Both the position numbers and the translations under genes were made by a program. A stretch of 64,000 nucleotides of DNA, from contig CALIAZ010000021.1 in assembly GCA_938045565.1 (NCBI GenBank), forward strand, positions 55,746 through 119,745, written 5' to 3'. Origin of the DNA: an uncultured Atopobium sp. GTDB taxonomy: Bacteria > Actinomycetota > Coriobacteriia > Coriobacteriales > Atopobiaceae. Below, in pieces: positions 8,857 through 17,372 of the stretch. The notes under the pieces are model-generated. The model did no database searches and was not told the origin of the DNA. It was given only the letters and a program-made list of their open reading frames with translations. How positions within the stretch are numbered: position 1 is the stretch's first letter; every line of letters begins with the position of its first letter.

Positions 8857-8862
8857 TGAGTC

Positions 8863-9852
8863 TTACTCAAGCGGAGGTTGCGGACGCCAAGTTGCATCTT
8901 TATAGATAAGACGTGCATCCTTCCAACCCTTAATAAGGCGAGAAAGACCAGACGAGAAGTGCGCTCTATCTACCAAGATGAGTCGAATAATCTCTTTTGC
9001 AAAGGTGAGCGCAGTGCCAACACCAAAAAGCACGGGATTGTAATCACCGTGAACCTGGAAGTAACGAGCAATATAGCCACGGTTACGTGTGATGTAATAG
9101 CGCGTCATATCAGAAGTTGAATTAAGCTGGCGCACAGAACCAATGCTCTGACCAGGAACTTCTCGACATCTTGAGAGAACAAAGTCTGGGATCAAAATAG
9201 GCTGCGTCACCTTGCTGGACAAATAGCCGTACAGAGCATCGTCCCAGTAGATAAAGAAACGCGCATCAGGCAGGCCAATCTTCTGCACTACAGAGCGCTT
9301 AAAGCAGGCGCCCTCAAAGCACATCACATTGCACTCACGGTACGCAACGCCATCAAAACCGGCCTTTGCCAGCGGATTATAGATGCCCAAAGCGGTACTA
9401 AAACGATACTGCCAAAAGAAAGGACCGCCATCAAAATCGTAGCGCTGGCCCTGGATGACCTCAGCCTTGTCTGACCATGCGTCAAGCTTATCAAGACCGT
9501 CAGGCAGCACAGCAACGTCATCGTCCATAACCCAGAACCACTCAGCGCCCAGCTCATAGCCTACGCGCACACCCTCAGAGAAACCACCGGAACCGCCGGT
9601 ATTTTGCTCCATAGGCACGTAGCACACGCGATTAGTGCCTCCGTGAACATCGGGATCTGTAGTGGTTTCTCCCCACAAGGTTTTGACCTTCTCGGAAAAG
9701 ACAGACACAAGCGAGGCTGTTTCAGAGGAGTTCTCGTTATCCACAACAATGATGCGCCATGGTGCCTGCGTAAGCTGCAGAATGGAATTAAGCAGTTTAG
9801 AGAGCAGTTCCTGGCGTTTGAAGGTGACTATAACAAGAGCGGTGCGCTTCAT
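8863..9852 (-). CDS. Family 2 glycosyltransferase (rhamnosyl/galactofuranosyl type)
   Basis: A 329-residue GT-A fold glycosyltransferase. Residues 1-40 give the nucleotide-sugar fold (ALVIVTFKRQELLSKLLNSI, then IIVVDNENSS). WVMDDDVAVL near residue 110 is the metal-binding DxD site, and FFIYWDDALYGY near residue 200 matches the acceptor-side acidic motif of galactofuranosyl/rhamnosyl transferases. It is likely cytoplasmic or membrane-associated and builds a cell-surface polysaccharide. It is divergent from another GT2 gene at 9926 over a 73-bp gap, so both may share a control region. Confidence 0.85.
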   Translation of the reverse strand: MKRTALVIVTFKRQELLSKLLNSILQLTQAPWRIIVVDNENSSETASLVSVFSEKVKTLWGETTTDPDVHGGTNRVCYVPMEQNTGGSGGFSEGVRVGYELGAEWFWVMDDDVAVLPDGLDKLDAWSDKAEVIQGQRYDFDGGPFFWQYRFSTALGIYNPLAKAGFDGVAYRECNVMCFEGACFKRSVVQKIGLPDARFFIYWDDALYGYLSSKVTQPILIPDFVLSRCREVPGQSIGSVRQLNSTSDMTRYYITRNRGYIARYFQVHGDYNPVLFGVGTALTFAKEIIRLILVDRAHFSSGLSRLIKGWKDARLIYKDATWRPQPPLE

Positions 9853-9925
9853 ATTTCCCCAAAATGTGACTTCGTGAGTGGGTTAGTGCCTATATAGTAT
9901 AAAACAGCAATCAAAAGGAGTTTAG

Positions 9926-11092
9926 ATGAGTCACACGCAAAACCACCAACCCTTGGTTTCTCTTGTTGTGCCTATATATAACGTTGCGGACTATCTGGAG
10001 CAGTGTCTGACAAGCATTCAATCGCAGAGCTACACCAACCTGGAGATTATCTGCTTAAACGATGGCTCAACTGACTCGTCTTTAGCTCTTTTGGAAGCAT
10101 ATGCTGCCCGTGATAGACGCCTTGTCATCATAGACAAAGAAAACGAAGGCTACGGAAAAACATGTAATCGTGGTATTGCCGCAGCTCATGGCTCATGGGT
10201 GGGAATTGTTGAGCCTGACGATTACCTTGAGCCAACTATGGTTCAAGAACTTGTTGATCTTATCCAAGCAAACGGCGGAGAAGACCAGGTAGATATTGCT
10301 CGTTCTGCGTATTGGCGCGTGTTTGGTAACCAGAAAAACGGCCGAGCAGGAGCAAAGTCGCAGTTCAAAGGAGCTGCCGGCGCTGCCGAGTACAGAGTTC
10401 CCTGCGCTTATAAGGGCCGCGTTAAACCCAAGCTACAGCCTTGTTTAATTGATCAGATGGCACAGCTTCTGTTACACCATCCAGCCATTTGGACGGCACT
10501 CTATCGCAAGGAATTCTTGACCCAGAACAACATCAACTTCAAAGAAATCCCTGGTGCAGGCTGGGTAGATAACCCCTTCCTCATTGCCTCGCATTGCTGC
10601 GGAGCTCGACTGGTGTACACAGACTCTGCGCTCTACAACTATCGCGAGAATGGCTATGCGGAAGCCGCTACCTTTGCGCAGCGTCAACCTAAAATTCCGC
10701 TTGAGCGCTGGAACGACATGATGGATGTTGTGGACGCACGCAACATCACCTCAGACGTAGTGCTCAACGCGCTCACACTGCGTGGTATCAACTATGCGCT
10801 ACTTACAAAAGACGCGCTTACCTGGCGAGAAGAACATGATGCTGCAGGTGAGGCTGACTCAGAAGTGCACGATCTTCTCGCCAAGAGTTTTGCGCGTATG
10901 GATGCAAAGCGCGTATTTGAAAACCCGGCAATCTCAAGCTCTGGGAAAGCTTTCTTTGCGCAAGTGCAAGGCATTGCTTTGCCAAAAGATGACAAGTTTG
11001 CACGCTATGCATATCTAGCCAAAGAGGGATTCTTCCGCGTCAAAAATGACGGCATTGCACAGATGTTCAAATCGCTTATGGATAGGCGTTAA
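9926..11092 (+). CDS. Family 2 glycosyltransferase
   Basis: A 388-residue GT2 enzyme with a clear N-terminal domain: LVSLVVPIYNVADYLEQCL (residues 10-28), CLNDGSTDSS, NEGYGKTCNRGI and the metal site VEPDDYLEP near residue 100. The C-terminal half has no motif I recognise and probably sets acceptor choice. A strong AAAGGAG site precedes the ATG. It likely adds a sugar to a cell-wall or surface glycan. It faces a minus-strand GT-like gene tail to tail with a 49-bp gap. Confidence 0.87.
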   Translation: MSHTQNHQPLVSLVVPIYNVADYLEQCLTSIQSQSYTNLEIICLNDGSTDSSLALLEAYAARDRRLVIIDKENEGYGKTCNRGIAAAHGSWVGIVEPDDYLEPTMVQELVDLIQANGGEDQVDIARSAYWRVFGNQKNGRAGAKSQFKGAAGAAEYRVPCAYKGRVKPKLQPCLIDQMAQLLLHHPAIWTALYRKEFLTQNNINFKEIPGAGWVDNPFLIASHCCGARLVYTDSALYNYRENGYAEAATFAQRQPKIPLERWNDMMDVVDARNITSDVVLNALTLRGINYALLTKDALTWREEHDAAGEADSEVHDLLAKSFARMDAKRVFENPAISSSGKAFFAQVQGIALPKDDKFARYAYLAKEGFFRVKNDGIAQMFKSLMDRR

Positions 11093-11141
11093 GGCCGGCG
11101 ACATCAGGCAGTTAATACCAGCCTGTCTTACACAAAGTTAC

Positions 11142-12182
11142 TTACGCAAGTGGTATACGCATAAAGCGTGCGTACCATACAGCTCTCCGTGCATAGGCAT
11201 AGCGTGCCTGCACTGTAGTGGACAAAATGGCACCAAGCAAAGCGTGAGCAACCAATCGCGGAGAAGTTGCTTCAGTAACAATAAGATGAGCTACAGGATT
11301 AGAAAGAATCTTAACAATCAGATTTTCTTTCTCCTCATGGCTGAGCTGAGACTCTCCGTTAAAAACGGGATACATGCTCTTAAGAAGCTTGCTGATCAGA
11401 TAACGACTAATCAACTTTTGAACTTTTTTGGAGTTTGCAAAGCCAAGATGCTTAGCAAGAGCACCAAGTGTCTGACGCTCTTGGGTAAGTTTATCCATAG
11501 CGGCAGTAATAGTTTCTTCTTCCTTAGAAGAATCTGCTGGTACATCTACAAAAATTGCTTCAGGAGCGTACATGATGTTTTTTGCAATCTCAAAACAGTA
11601 GCCTACAAAATTGCATTCACCATCAGTCTTTGGCTCATGTTTAATATCGGTCAAAATGCGCGTTGAGCACAACTTTCCGTTCATAGACGTCAAATAAGGA
11701 AGCTGCGACTCCTCAAATACCTGCGACGATGCAGAAGCCTTTGCACCAAAAGCCTTTTTGCATTCCATGGGTGAATTGGCGGTTTTCATGTGCGCAATAA
11801 CAATATCTGCCGCTTTAGGTGAACCAACAGGGCCAAAAGCAGTAGCTGCAGCATAGAGCTTCTGCAAAACATGGGGATTAAACCTATAAGAAGGCTCAGT
11901 AGTAAGCGTATAAGCTCCACGCGCACGACCCTGAGCAATCTCGAGCGCAACAAAATGGCTAATGCCCGACTGAAACAGGACATCTAAGCGAGGCTCTTGA
12001 TTAGCAAGGTTATCCAGCATGCGAGCAATCTGAGGGTCAGAGCTGTTGTCAACAATGATGAGCTCCCAATGAGGATAAGTTTGCTCTTGCAGTTGCCTAA
12101 TTACCGTTCTAATAGCATCAGCATCATTATCAGCAGCCATGAGAACCGAAATCATATGTGGATTGTATGAGCGCTCGTGCAT
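11142..12182 (-). CDS. Glycosyltransferase-like protein lacking an obvious DxD site
   Basis: A 346-residue protein whose first 60 residues follow the GT2 pattern (ISVLMAADNDADAIRTVI, then WELIIVDNSSDPQIAR). Where active enzymes show an acidic metal site, this protein reads TLTTEPSYRF, so catalysis is doubtful. The C-terminal part is helical in character and not recognised. The ATG at 12182 follows a GGGGGATGTGGA ribosome region; a second ATG ten codons in is possible. Given the two neighbouring transferases it may be a degenerate or regulatory member of the same glycan pathway (inference). Confidence 0.65.
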   Translation of the reverse strand: MHERSYNPHMISVLMAADNDADAIRTVIRQLQEQTYPHWELIIVDNSSDPQIARMLDNLANQEPRLDVLFQSGISHFVALEIAQGRARGAYTLTTEPSYRFNPHVLQKLYAAATAFGPVGSPKAADIVIAHMKTANSPMECKKAFGAKASASSQVFEESQLPYLTSMNGKLCSTRILTDIKHEPKTDGECNFVGYCFEIAKNIMYAPEAIFVDVPADSSKEEETITAAMDKLTQERQTLGALAKHLGFANSKKVQKLISRYLISKLLKSMYPVFNGESQLSHEEKENLIVKILSNPVAHLIVTEATSPRLVAHALLGAILSTTVQARYAYARRAVWYARFMRIPLA

Positions 12183-12273
12183 TCCACATCCCCCAAACTG
12201 GTCCTAATTTTTAGATACCAGTTTACCTGTAAAAAAGTGAATTAAAAAGACATTTTTATTCTATCAAAATCTC

Positions 12274-12306
12274 TCCACATAACGTGTTTAACTGCTGTTA
12301 TGTGGA
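12274..12306. promoter_or_regulatory. Inverted repeat TCCACATAAC/GTTATGTGGA
   Basis: Perfect 10-bp arms at 12274-12283 and 12297-12306. A second related half-site GTTTTGTGGA follows some 10 bp later. It lies in the gap between the LCP-like gene and the GT-like gene and could be an operator or a weak hairpin; no T-run is present. Confidence 0.4.
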
Positions 12307-12355
12307 CATATGGCCTGTTTTGTGGAGACGGCGCTACACACAACAACCATAACGT

Positions 12356-13096
12356 CTATACAAGCATGCCAACAAGCTTTCCTAAGGCCGTAGGGTCAAC
12401 AGTAGTTCCACTTGAACCTTCAACCACAGGAGCCTCGTCGTGCTCAAGATTAGATACGCCAATTGGTTGCACTATCTCTGCAAGCTCTAGAAGCTGATTT
12501 GGCTTCATATCGGTGATCATAGAGGACAACAGGCCGGATGCATTGCTTACCAGCGAGCGAGCACCCGAGCCAGAAAGTGCCGAGATTTTCTCCCACACAT
12601 CATCTGTGGCTATGATAACGTGCGTAATCTTAATGTTAGTGATAGATGCCAGCGCACTGACAAAAGCGCTCTGGCCGTCGTCTTTGTAAATATCTGCCAG
12701 CGTTTTAGCGTTTGAATCCACCTCTGCATATACATCAGTAGGAATAGACACTATATGGCCTGTGCCCTGCGTGCGATCAATCACCAAAAGTTGCACAGAC
12801 TGAAGGATTGACTCCCCTGCCTTGAGCGAATTTGTACTGATAACCGCATAAGTAAGGAAGTCGTCATCGGATTGTGTAGTGCCGTCTGGATTGCCCGAGA
12901 CGCTCTGACTTTTTACTGCCTTGTTAAGCCCGTGGTCTCCTAAGTGAGACTCAAGCTGTACGCGATCCCAAATAGTTACGACAACCATGCCCACAAGCAC
13001 GGCAACAATAGCAATTACGGCAAGGCCAATCACGTTGGTATAGGGACTCTCGCGCGGGACATCGCTGCGCTCAAATCTTTCTCTTTTCCTAAACAT
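12356..13096 (-). CDS. Membrane-anchored protein with partial LCP (LytR-CpsA-Psr)-like domain
   Basis: A 246-residue protein with a basic N-terminus (FRKRERFERS), one membrane helix at about residues 20-42, and an outer domain. The segment LLVIDRTQGTGHIVSIPTDV resembles the first conserved block of LCP phosphotransferases, which attach wall polymers to peptidoglycan. The later arginine-rich catalytic blocks are not visible and the protein is shorter than usual LCP enzymes. The ATG at 13096 has GGGAG before it; a GTG six codons upstream overlaps that site. Adjacent glycosyltransferase genes support a cell-envelope role, but activity is uncertain. Confidence 0.6.
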   Translation of the reverse strand: MFRKRERFERSDVPRESPYTNVIGLAVIAIVAVLVGMVVVTIWDRVQLESHLGDHGLNKAVKSQSVSGNPDGTTQSDDDFLTYAVISTNSLKAGESILQSVQLLVIDRTQGTGHIVSIPTDVYAEVDSNAKTLADIYKDDGQSAFVSALASITNIKITHVIIATDDVWEKISALSGSGARSLVSNASGLLSSMITDMKPNQLLELAEIVQPIGVSNLEHDEAPVVEGSSGTTVDPTALGKLVGMLV

Positions 13097-13292
13097 ACTA
13101 GCTCCCTGCCTCACTGTGCATCAGTTCTGCAAGAGCTCCTAAAAAGACGCTCTCTTCTATGATGCTATTTCTTTGCAAGGGAAACCACCGCACACAATAC
13201 AAGTGGTAGAAAAGACTTCGTAAACGGCGCGAGAAGGACGATGAATCCGAATTGCGCACAGAAACTGCGAGGCAATCAAAGAGCCGAAAGTA

Positions 13293-14189
13293 CTACCAGG
13301 GTTGCAAAACACCCTCTGGATAGCGAACGTTTACAAACGTGAGTCCCTGAGCTGGTGCACAACTGCCAGCAGCAATTCTGTTCTGAGCAGCTAGAACCTC
13401 GTCGATCCACTCAACAGGCCTGTGACCGCGGCCAATCTCAACCAGCGTACCCACAATCGTTCGCACCATGTTATGCAAGAAGGCGTTACCCGTGATATCA
13501 ACTGCAATGAGTTTCTCGCCAGCCTCTTCAATTTCTTCTACCGTAAGGCGCTCCACAAAACGATACGTTGGCTTGCCTTCGGCAGAAATTGCCTTGCAGA
13601 AGCTCTTGAAGTCGTGCTCTCCCACCAGCGCCTGCGCCGCCTTGTCCATAAGATCTGCGTCCAAGTGGCCGTTGTACCACCACACATGGTCCCAGCCCAG
13701 CACGGGGCGAGCGCTACCTGCACAAATTCGATAGCGATACGAACGCGCCTGGGCGTCAAAGCGTGCCGAGAAACCCTGTGGGGCGCGGAAGAGTTGTCGG
13801 ATAGAGATGTCGTCGTCGGTCAGAGCGGTGAGCGAGCGGACGAGTTTCTCGCCAGACAGCGCCAGCTCAGCGCCGTATACGGGAAGGCTCACGTACTGGG
13901 CCTGGGCATGCACGCCGGCATCGGTTCTGCCCGCACAGGTGAGCTCAACCTCTCTGCGCAAAACGGTCTGAAGCGCGCGGCGAAGGTCTCCTGCCACGGT
14001 ACGCTGGGTTGGCTGCTCAGCAAAGCCGCAGAAGGCAGCGCCGCGATAACCTAGCTTGATGACAAGCGTAGCTTCAGGCTCAGCAGGGGCGTCAGCGAGA
14101 GTCTCAGCAGCTGATGGTTCAGCGGAAGACTCCTCGGATGCATAAACGTTGCAGTTTGATGCATTGTTCTGTGACGTTTCTGAGTTCAT
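13293..14189 (-). CDS. truA: tRNA pseudouridine synthase A
   Basis: A 298-residue enzyme that converts uridines 38-40 of the anticodon arm to pseudouridine. The catalytic aspartate lies in CAGRTDAGVHAQ, and SYRYRI and FLHNMVRTIVG are further family blocks. The first 40 residues are an Ala/Ser/Glu-rich extension absent from most relatives. The ATG at 14189 was chosen for its GGGAG site. It follows ecfT, as in many Gram-positive genomes where it ends the alpha ribosomal operon region. Confidence 0.95.
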   Translation of the reverse strand: MNSETSQNNASNCNVYASEESSAEPSAAETLADAPAEPEATLVIKLGYRGAAFCGFAEQPTQRTVAGDLRRALQTVLRREVELTCAGRTDAGVHAQAQYVSLPVYGAELALSGEKLVRSLTALTDDDISIRQLFRAPQGFSARFDAQARSYRYRICAGSARPVLGWDHVWWYNGHLDADLMDKAAQALVGEHDFKSFCKAISAEGKPTYRFVERLTVEEIEEAGEKLIAVDITGNAFLHNMVRTIVGTLVEIGRGHRPVEWIDEVLAAQNRIAAGSCAPAQGLTFVNVRYPEGVLQPW

Positions 14190-14277
14190 GAAGCTCCCTG
14201 AAAGGACTTTTGGCGCAACAAAGTGATTGTATCGTAGGCTCAAAGAAAGCGCACGCTACGCGACAACAAACGCCAGC

Positions 14278-14315
14278 GTTACAGCGTTGCAAGACCGCTA
14301 CAGCGTTGCAAGACC
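14278..14315 (-). repeat. 19-bp tandem duplication spanning the ecfT stop codon
   Basis: Two 19-bp units, 14278-14296 and 14297-14315, differ at one base. The coding copy reads GGTCTTGCAACGCTGTAGC and ends ecfT; the second copy repeats the same codons and a TAA stop just downstream. Confidence 0.85.
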
Positions 14316-15074
14316 AAAGCACACGGCAGACCAGAGCAGAAGCACAACCCAGTCTACAAGCTGCATTTTTGCGGAGATTCGTGTGCGTTTTGCGGCTCCA
14401 AGACAGCGATCCGTCATGGTTTGCGCCATCTGATCGGCCCGTTGAAAGAGCGATACGGTTAGCGGCACCAGAAGCGTAAACCATTTTTTGATTCGCTCAA
14501 TAATACTGCCTGAGTCAAAATTGAATCCACGCGACCTCTGAGCTGCTCTAATTCTGTCGAGCTCTTCTAAGGTAAGAGGAATTGCACGCAGCGCAATTGA
14601 GAGCGCAATACTCAGGCCGTCAACGTCAACACGGATAAGGCGCAGGGGCATCAACAGTACAGAAAAACCGTCAGCAAGCTGCGTGGGTGTAGTTGTTGAC
14701 GCTACCGATAAAACCAGTGCTAGGGCAAGCAATACGCGAGCAATAGTTACAGTGCTCCTGTAAAAACCTGCCACAGAAAGTCCAACTGATCCAGAAAAAA
14801 TGATATCGGGGTGTCCAATAAACACCAGCGTATTAGCCACAAATGAAAGAAGCAAAACAAAAGCCGCAGGCTTTGCCACGCGCAAAAACTCCAAAAAACT
14901 TACACGAGCGCTCCAAAGAAGGCTCACGCAAATTAAAGCAAATGCAGCAAAGGCAAGTAGCTGCTGTACACAGAAAAGAGCAACAATTCCCACAAGGATG
15001 GCAACAATTTTTGTCTGCGCTGTCAACGAGGCAAGCGAGATACGCTTAAGCAGAGCACAGGGGCACTTAGACAT
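14298..15074 (-). CDS. ecfT: ECF transporter transmembrane protein EcfT
   Basis: A 258-residue membrane component of an energy-coupling factor (vitamin) transporter. Several hydrophobic helices span residues 20-140 and the C-terminus. Two Ala-Arg-Gly type coupling motifs, AAQRSRGFNF and MTDRCLGAA, contact the ATPases. ATG 15074 has GGAGG and overlaps the end of the ATPase gene by 8 bases, indicating translational coupling. It works with the fused EcfA protein and separately encoded substrate-binding S proteins, none of which is in the window. Confidence 0.92.
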   Translation of the reverse strand: MSKCPCALLKRISLASLTAQTKIVAILVGIVALFCVQQLLAFAAFALICVSLLWSARVSFLEFLRVAKPAAFVLLLSFVANTLVFIGHPDIIFSGSVGLSVAGFYRSTVTIARVLLALALVLSVASTTTPTQLADGFSVLLMPLRLIRVDVDGLSIALSIALRAIPLTLEELDRIRAAQRSRGFNFDSGSIIERIKKWFTLLVPLTVSLFQRADQMAQTMTDRCLGAAKRTRISAKMQLVDWVVLLLWSAVCFGLATL

Positions 15075-16779
15075 AGCAAGCCTCCAAAAGCTCATGCAGC
15101 ACGCTTACAAACAGCGGGCAGTCAAGCTGCACAGCCTCGTATAGCTCTGGGGTTGTCTGTGCTTCTTGTACGTCGACGTCTGCAACAACACGGCCTTTCT
15201 CGAGAAACACTACTCTATCGGCAAAAGGAAGCCATTCGCTTACGTCGTGTGTGATTGCAAGAACTGCCTTGCCCTCGTTTGCAAGCTCACGAGCAAGATG
15301 TAGCACCTGCGAGCGCGCCTTGCCATCAAGTCCAGATGTTGCCTCGTCAAACACAATCGCGTACGTTGCGCAGGCCAGCGTTCCCGCAAGAGCCGCACGG
15401 CGAGCCTGACCACCAGAAAGCGTTAACGGAGACGCACCCAGGACCTGCTGATCCAAACCGACACGTTCTGCCGCATACGCAACAAGCACTTCAACATCAT
15501 CTGGCGAGAAACCCTTGTTAGTTGGACCAAACGCAATATCTTCAGCAACAGTTTGGGCAAAGAGCTGCTCTTGAGGGCGCTGGAAACACATGCCGACATC
15601 TCCAGGACTTACCAGTCGCGCATCAATTGTTGCATGACCAGCATCAGCCTCAATGAGGCCAACAGCTATTCGGGCGCAGGTTGTTTTTCCGGAACCAGAG
15701 GCGCCCACCAAAACAATAAGCTCCCCCGTGGAAGAAAGCGTTACGTCATGCAAAACCGGCTTGTCAAACGCATGAGATACACCACACATTGCCAACTCGT
15801 GCGCCTCTCCAAGCGCTTGCATTCCGTCATAGTTATTTGCTCGCACTACCTCAAGAGCACGCTGGTACACAAGGGTATCCAAAGCGTCAAACGCAAGGTT
15901 GTTCTGAACAAGAAACGCAACAAATTCTGATGCGTTAAGAGGCATGTCAAAGTTATAGCCGGCCTGCGCCGCTACATGAGCTGTTCCAGTAAGTGCATCA
16001 TCAAATCCGGCTCGAGCAATTATATCTGCGTCTGAGAGAAACTCTGTAGGAGTACCCGTCCAAACCAACTGGCCTTTTTCCAAAACAAGAACCTGATCAG
16101 CCCCAGGCAAAGACTCAAAAGAATGAGAAATCTCAAGCACACCCATCCCGTTTGCAACAAGGGTATTTACCAGATTAGAAAGGTGATTTCTGAATCGCGT
16201 ATCAAGCTGAGCAAATGCCTCATCAAGCACCAGATAGCACGGACGCAGGGAAAGCGCTGCTGCAATAGAAACAAGCTGCTGTTGACCTCCAGAAAGCGTA
16301 TGTGTTTGGGCGCTGGCCAAGTCAGCAATACCGCAGAGCTCAAGTGTTTGAGAAACGCGAGAAACAATCTCTTCTTTTGGCAATCCAAGATTAGCAGGAC
16401 CAAAGGCAACCTCGTCAAAGACAGTTGCACATACCAACTGCGCAGTTGGATCTTGACGAACCATTCCCACATGCGAAGAAATCTGAGGAGATGGCACACA
16501 AATTGTTGAGGTGCCGTCTACTAAAACTTCTCCAGAAAACGGAAAGAGCGATGCGTTACAAAGATTTGCAAGCGTTGACTTGCCTGAGCCATTATGGCCA
16601 AGTACAACCGTTCTAGAGCCAGGCTTTAGGGTAAATGAAACGTTATCCAGGGTTGGTGCCATCTTTGGCTGAGAAAGGCTCTCAGTGGCTCCCATGGAGT
16701 CTTTAAAAGCAGAGTCGGTCATAGATTGTGTAGCAGTTGAAGAACCGTATGCAAATGAAACGCTTTTGAACTCAATCAT
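15067..16779 (-). CDS. Fused ECF transporter ATPase (two ABC domains)
   Basis: A 570-residue protein with two full ABC ATPase domains in one chain. Domain 1 has Walker A GHNGSGKST (about residue 60), signature LSGGQQQ and Walker B YLVLDEA. Domain 2 has GASGSGKTT (about residue 340), LSGGQARR and AIVFDEA. Most Gram-positive bacteria encode these as separate EcfA1 and EcfA2; here they are joined by a linker of about 60 residues. It powers vitamin uptake with EcfT. An insertion of about 27 residues rich in Ser/Thr/Met sits between the first beta strand and Walker A. It lies 74 bp after rplQ, across a terminator. Confidence 0.93.
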   Translation of the reverse strand: MIEFKSVSFAYGSSTATQSMTDSAFKDSMGATESLSQPKMAPTLDNVSFTLKPGSRTVVLGHNGSGKSTLANLCNASLFPFSGEVLVDGTSTICVPSPQISSHVGMVRQDPTAQLVCATVFDEVAFGPANLGLPKEEIVSRVSQTLELCGIADLASAQTHTLSGGQQQLVSIAAALSLRPCYLVLDEAFAQLDTRFRNHLSNLVNTLVANGMGVLEISHSFESLPGADQVLVLEKGQLVWTGTPTEFLSDADIIARAGFDDALTGTAHVAAQAGYNFDMPLNASEFVAFLVQNNLAFDALDTLVYQRALEVVRANNYDGMQALGEAHELAMCGVSHAFDKPVLHDVTLSSTGELIVLVGASGSGKTTCARIAVGLIEADAGHATIDARLVSPGDVGMCFQRPQEQLFAQTVAEDIAFGPTNKGFSPDDVEVLVAYAAERVGLDQQVLGASPLTLSGGQARRAALAGTLACATYAIVFDEATSGLDGKARSQVLHLARELANEGKAVLAITHDVSEWLPFADRVVFLEKGRVVADVDVQEAQTTPELYEAVQLDCPLFVSVLHELLEACYV

Positions 16780-16794
16780 GACAACCCTCCTTTA

Positions 16795-16836
16795 TTTGAA
16801 AAAGAGGTCCCAGCAAAAAAGCCAGGACCTCTTTAG
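16795..16836 (-). terminator. Terminator between rplQ and the ecfA fusion
   Basis: Arms 16801-16810 and 16825-16834 (AAAGAGGTCC/GGACCTCTTT) followed on the minus strand by a T-rich stretch. It probably ends most ribosomal transcripts, with some readthrough into the transporter genes. Confidence 0.82.
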
Positions 16837-16853
16837 ATTCACTTTGACAGAAG

Positions 16854-17339
16854 TTACTCTGCAGCCTCTTCGGTCTGCTCGGTCTCCTCTGCTGGAGCCT
16901 CGGTCTCCTCTTCCTTTACAGGAGCAGGAGCAACCTTGGTTGCCTTAGCCTTCTTGTTAGAAGCCTTTGGCTGAACTGGCTCGGTAACAAGCTCAAGGAT
17001 AACAACCTCAGAAGCGTCGCCCTTACGAGGACCAAGCTTCATGATACGGGTGTAACCACCGTTGCGGTCAGCCCACATACCCTGAGCAGCCTTGTCAAAT
17101 ACCTCACGGACAAGCTCTGCGTTACCAACCTTGGCCATAGCAAGACGACGAGCGTGAAGGTCGCCGCGCTTTGCCCAAGTGATGACCTTGTCGACCTCGC
17201 CGCGAACTGCCTTAGCGCGGACGTCAAGAGTCTTAATACGATCGTTAGTGAAAAGGGCTTGGATCAGGCTCTTCTTGATGGCCTTGGTGTGGCTAGCATC
17301 AGTACCAAGCTTCATGCCCCTCTTCTTATTGTGCCTCAT
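16854..17339 (-). CDS. rplQ: 50S ribosomal protein L17 with acidic tail
   Basis: L17 sits at the peptide exit side of the large subunit. The first 118 residues follow the family (MRHNKKRGMKLG, then TLDVRAKAVRGEVDKVI). A tail of about 40 residues rich in Lys/Ala then Glu (ending EETEQTEEAAE) extends it beyond the usual 120-130. It is the last ribosomal gene of the alpha operon, 33 bp after rpoA. Confidence 0.97.
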   Translation of the reverse strand: MRHNKKRGMKLGTDASHTKAIKKSLIQALFTNDRIKTLDVRAKAVRGEVDKVITWAKRGDLHARRLAMAKVGNAELVREVFDKAAQGMWADRNGGYTRIMKLGPRKGDASEVVILELVTEPVQPKASNKKAKATKVAPAPVKEEETEAPAEETEQTEEAAE

Positions 17340-17372
17340 AATTTACATTCTCCTATGCGTGACAAGGCGCGA

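Larger units (their letters stand above)
8441..8862. other. Long intergenic region upstream of nrdD
   Basis: This 422-bp gap holds the nrdD leader, the two NrdR boxes (8574-8621) and the terminator of the next gene (8829-8856). The part between 8622 and 8828 is AT-rich; I see no gene in it. Confidence 0.7.
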
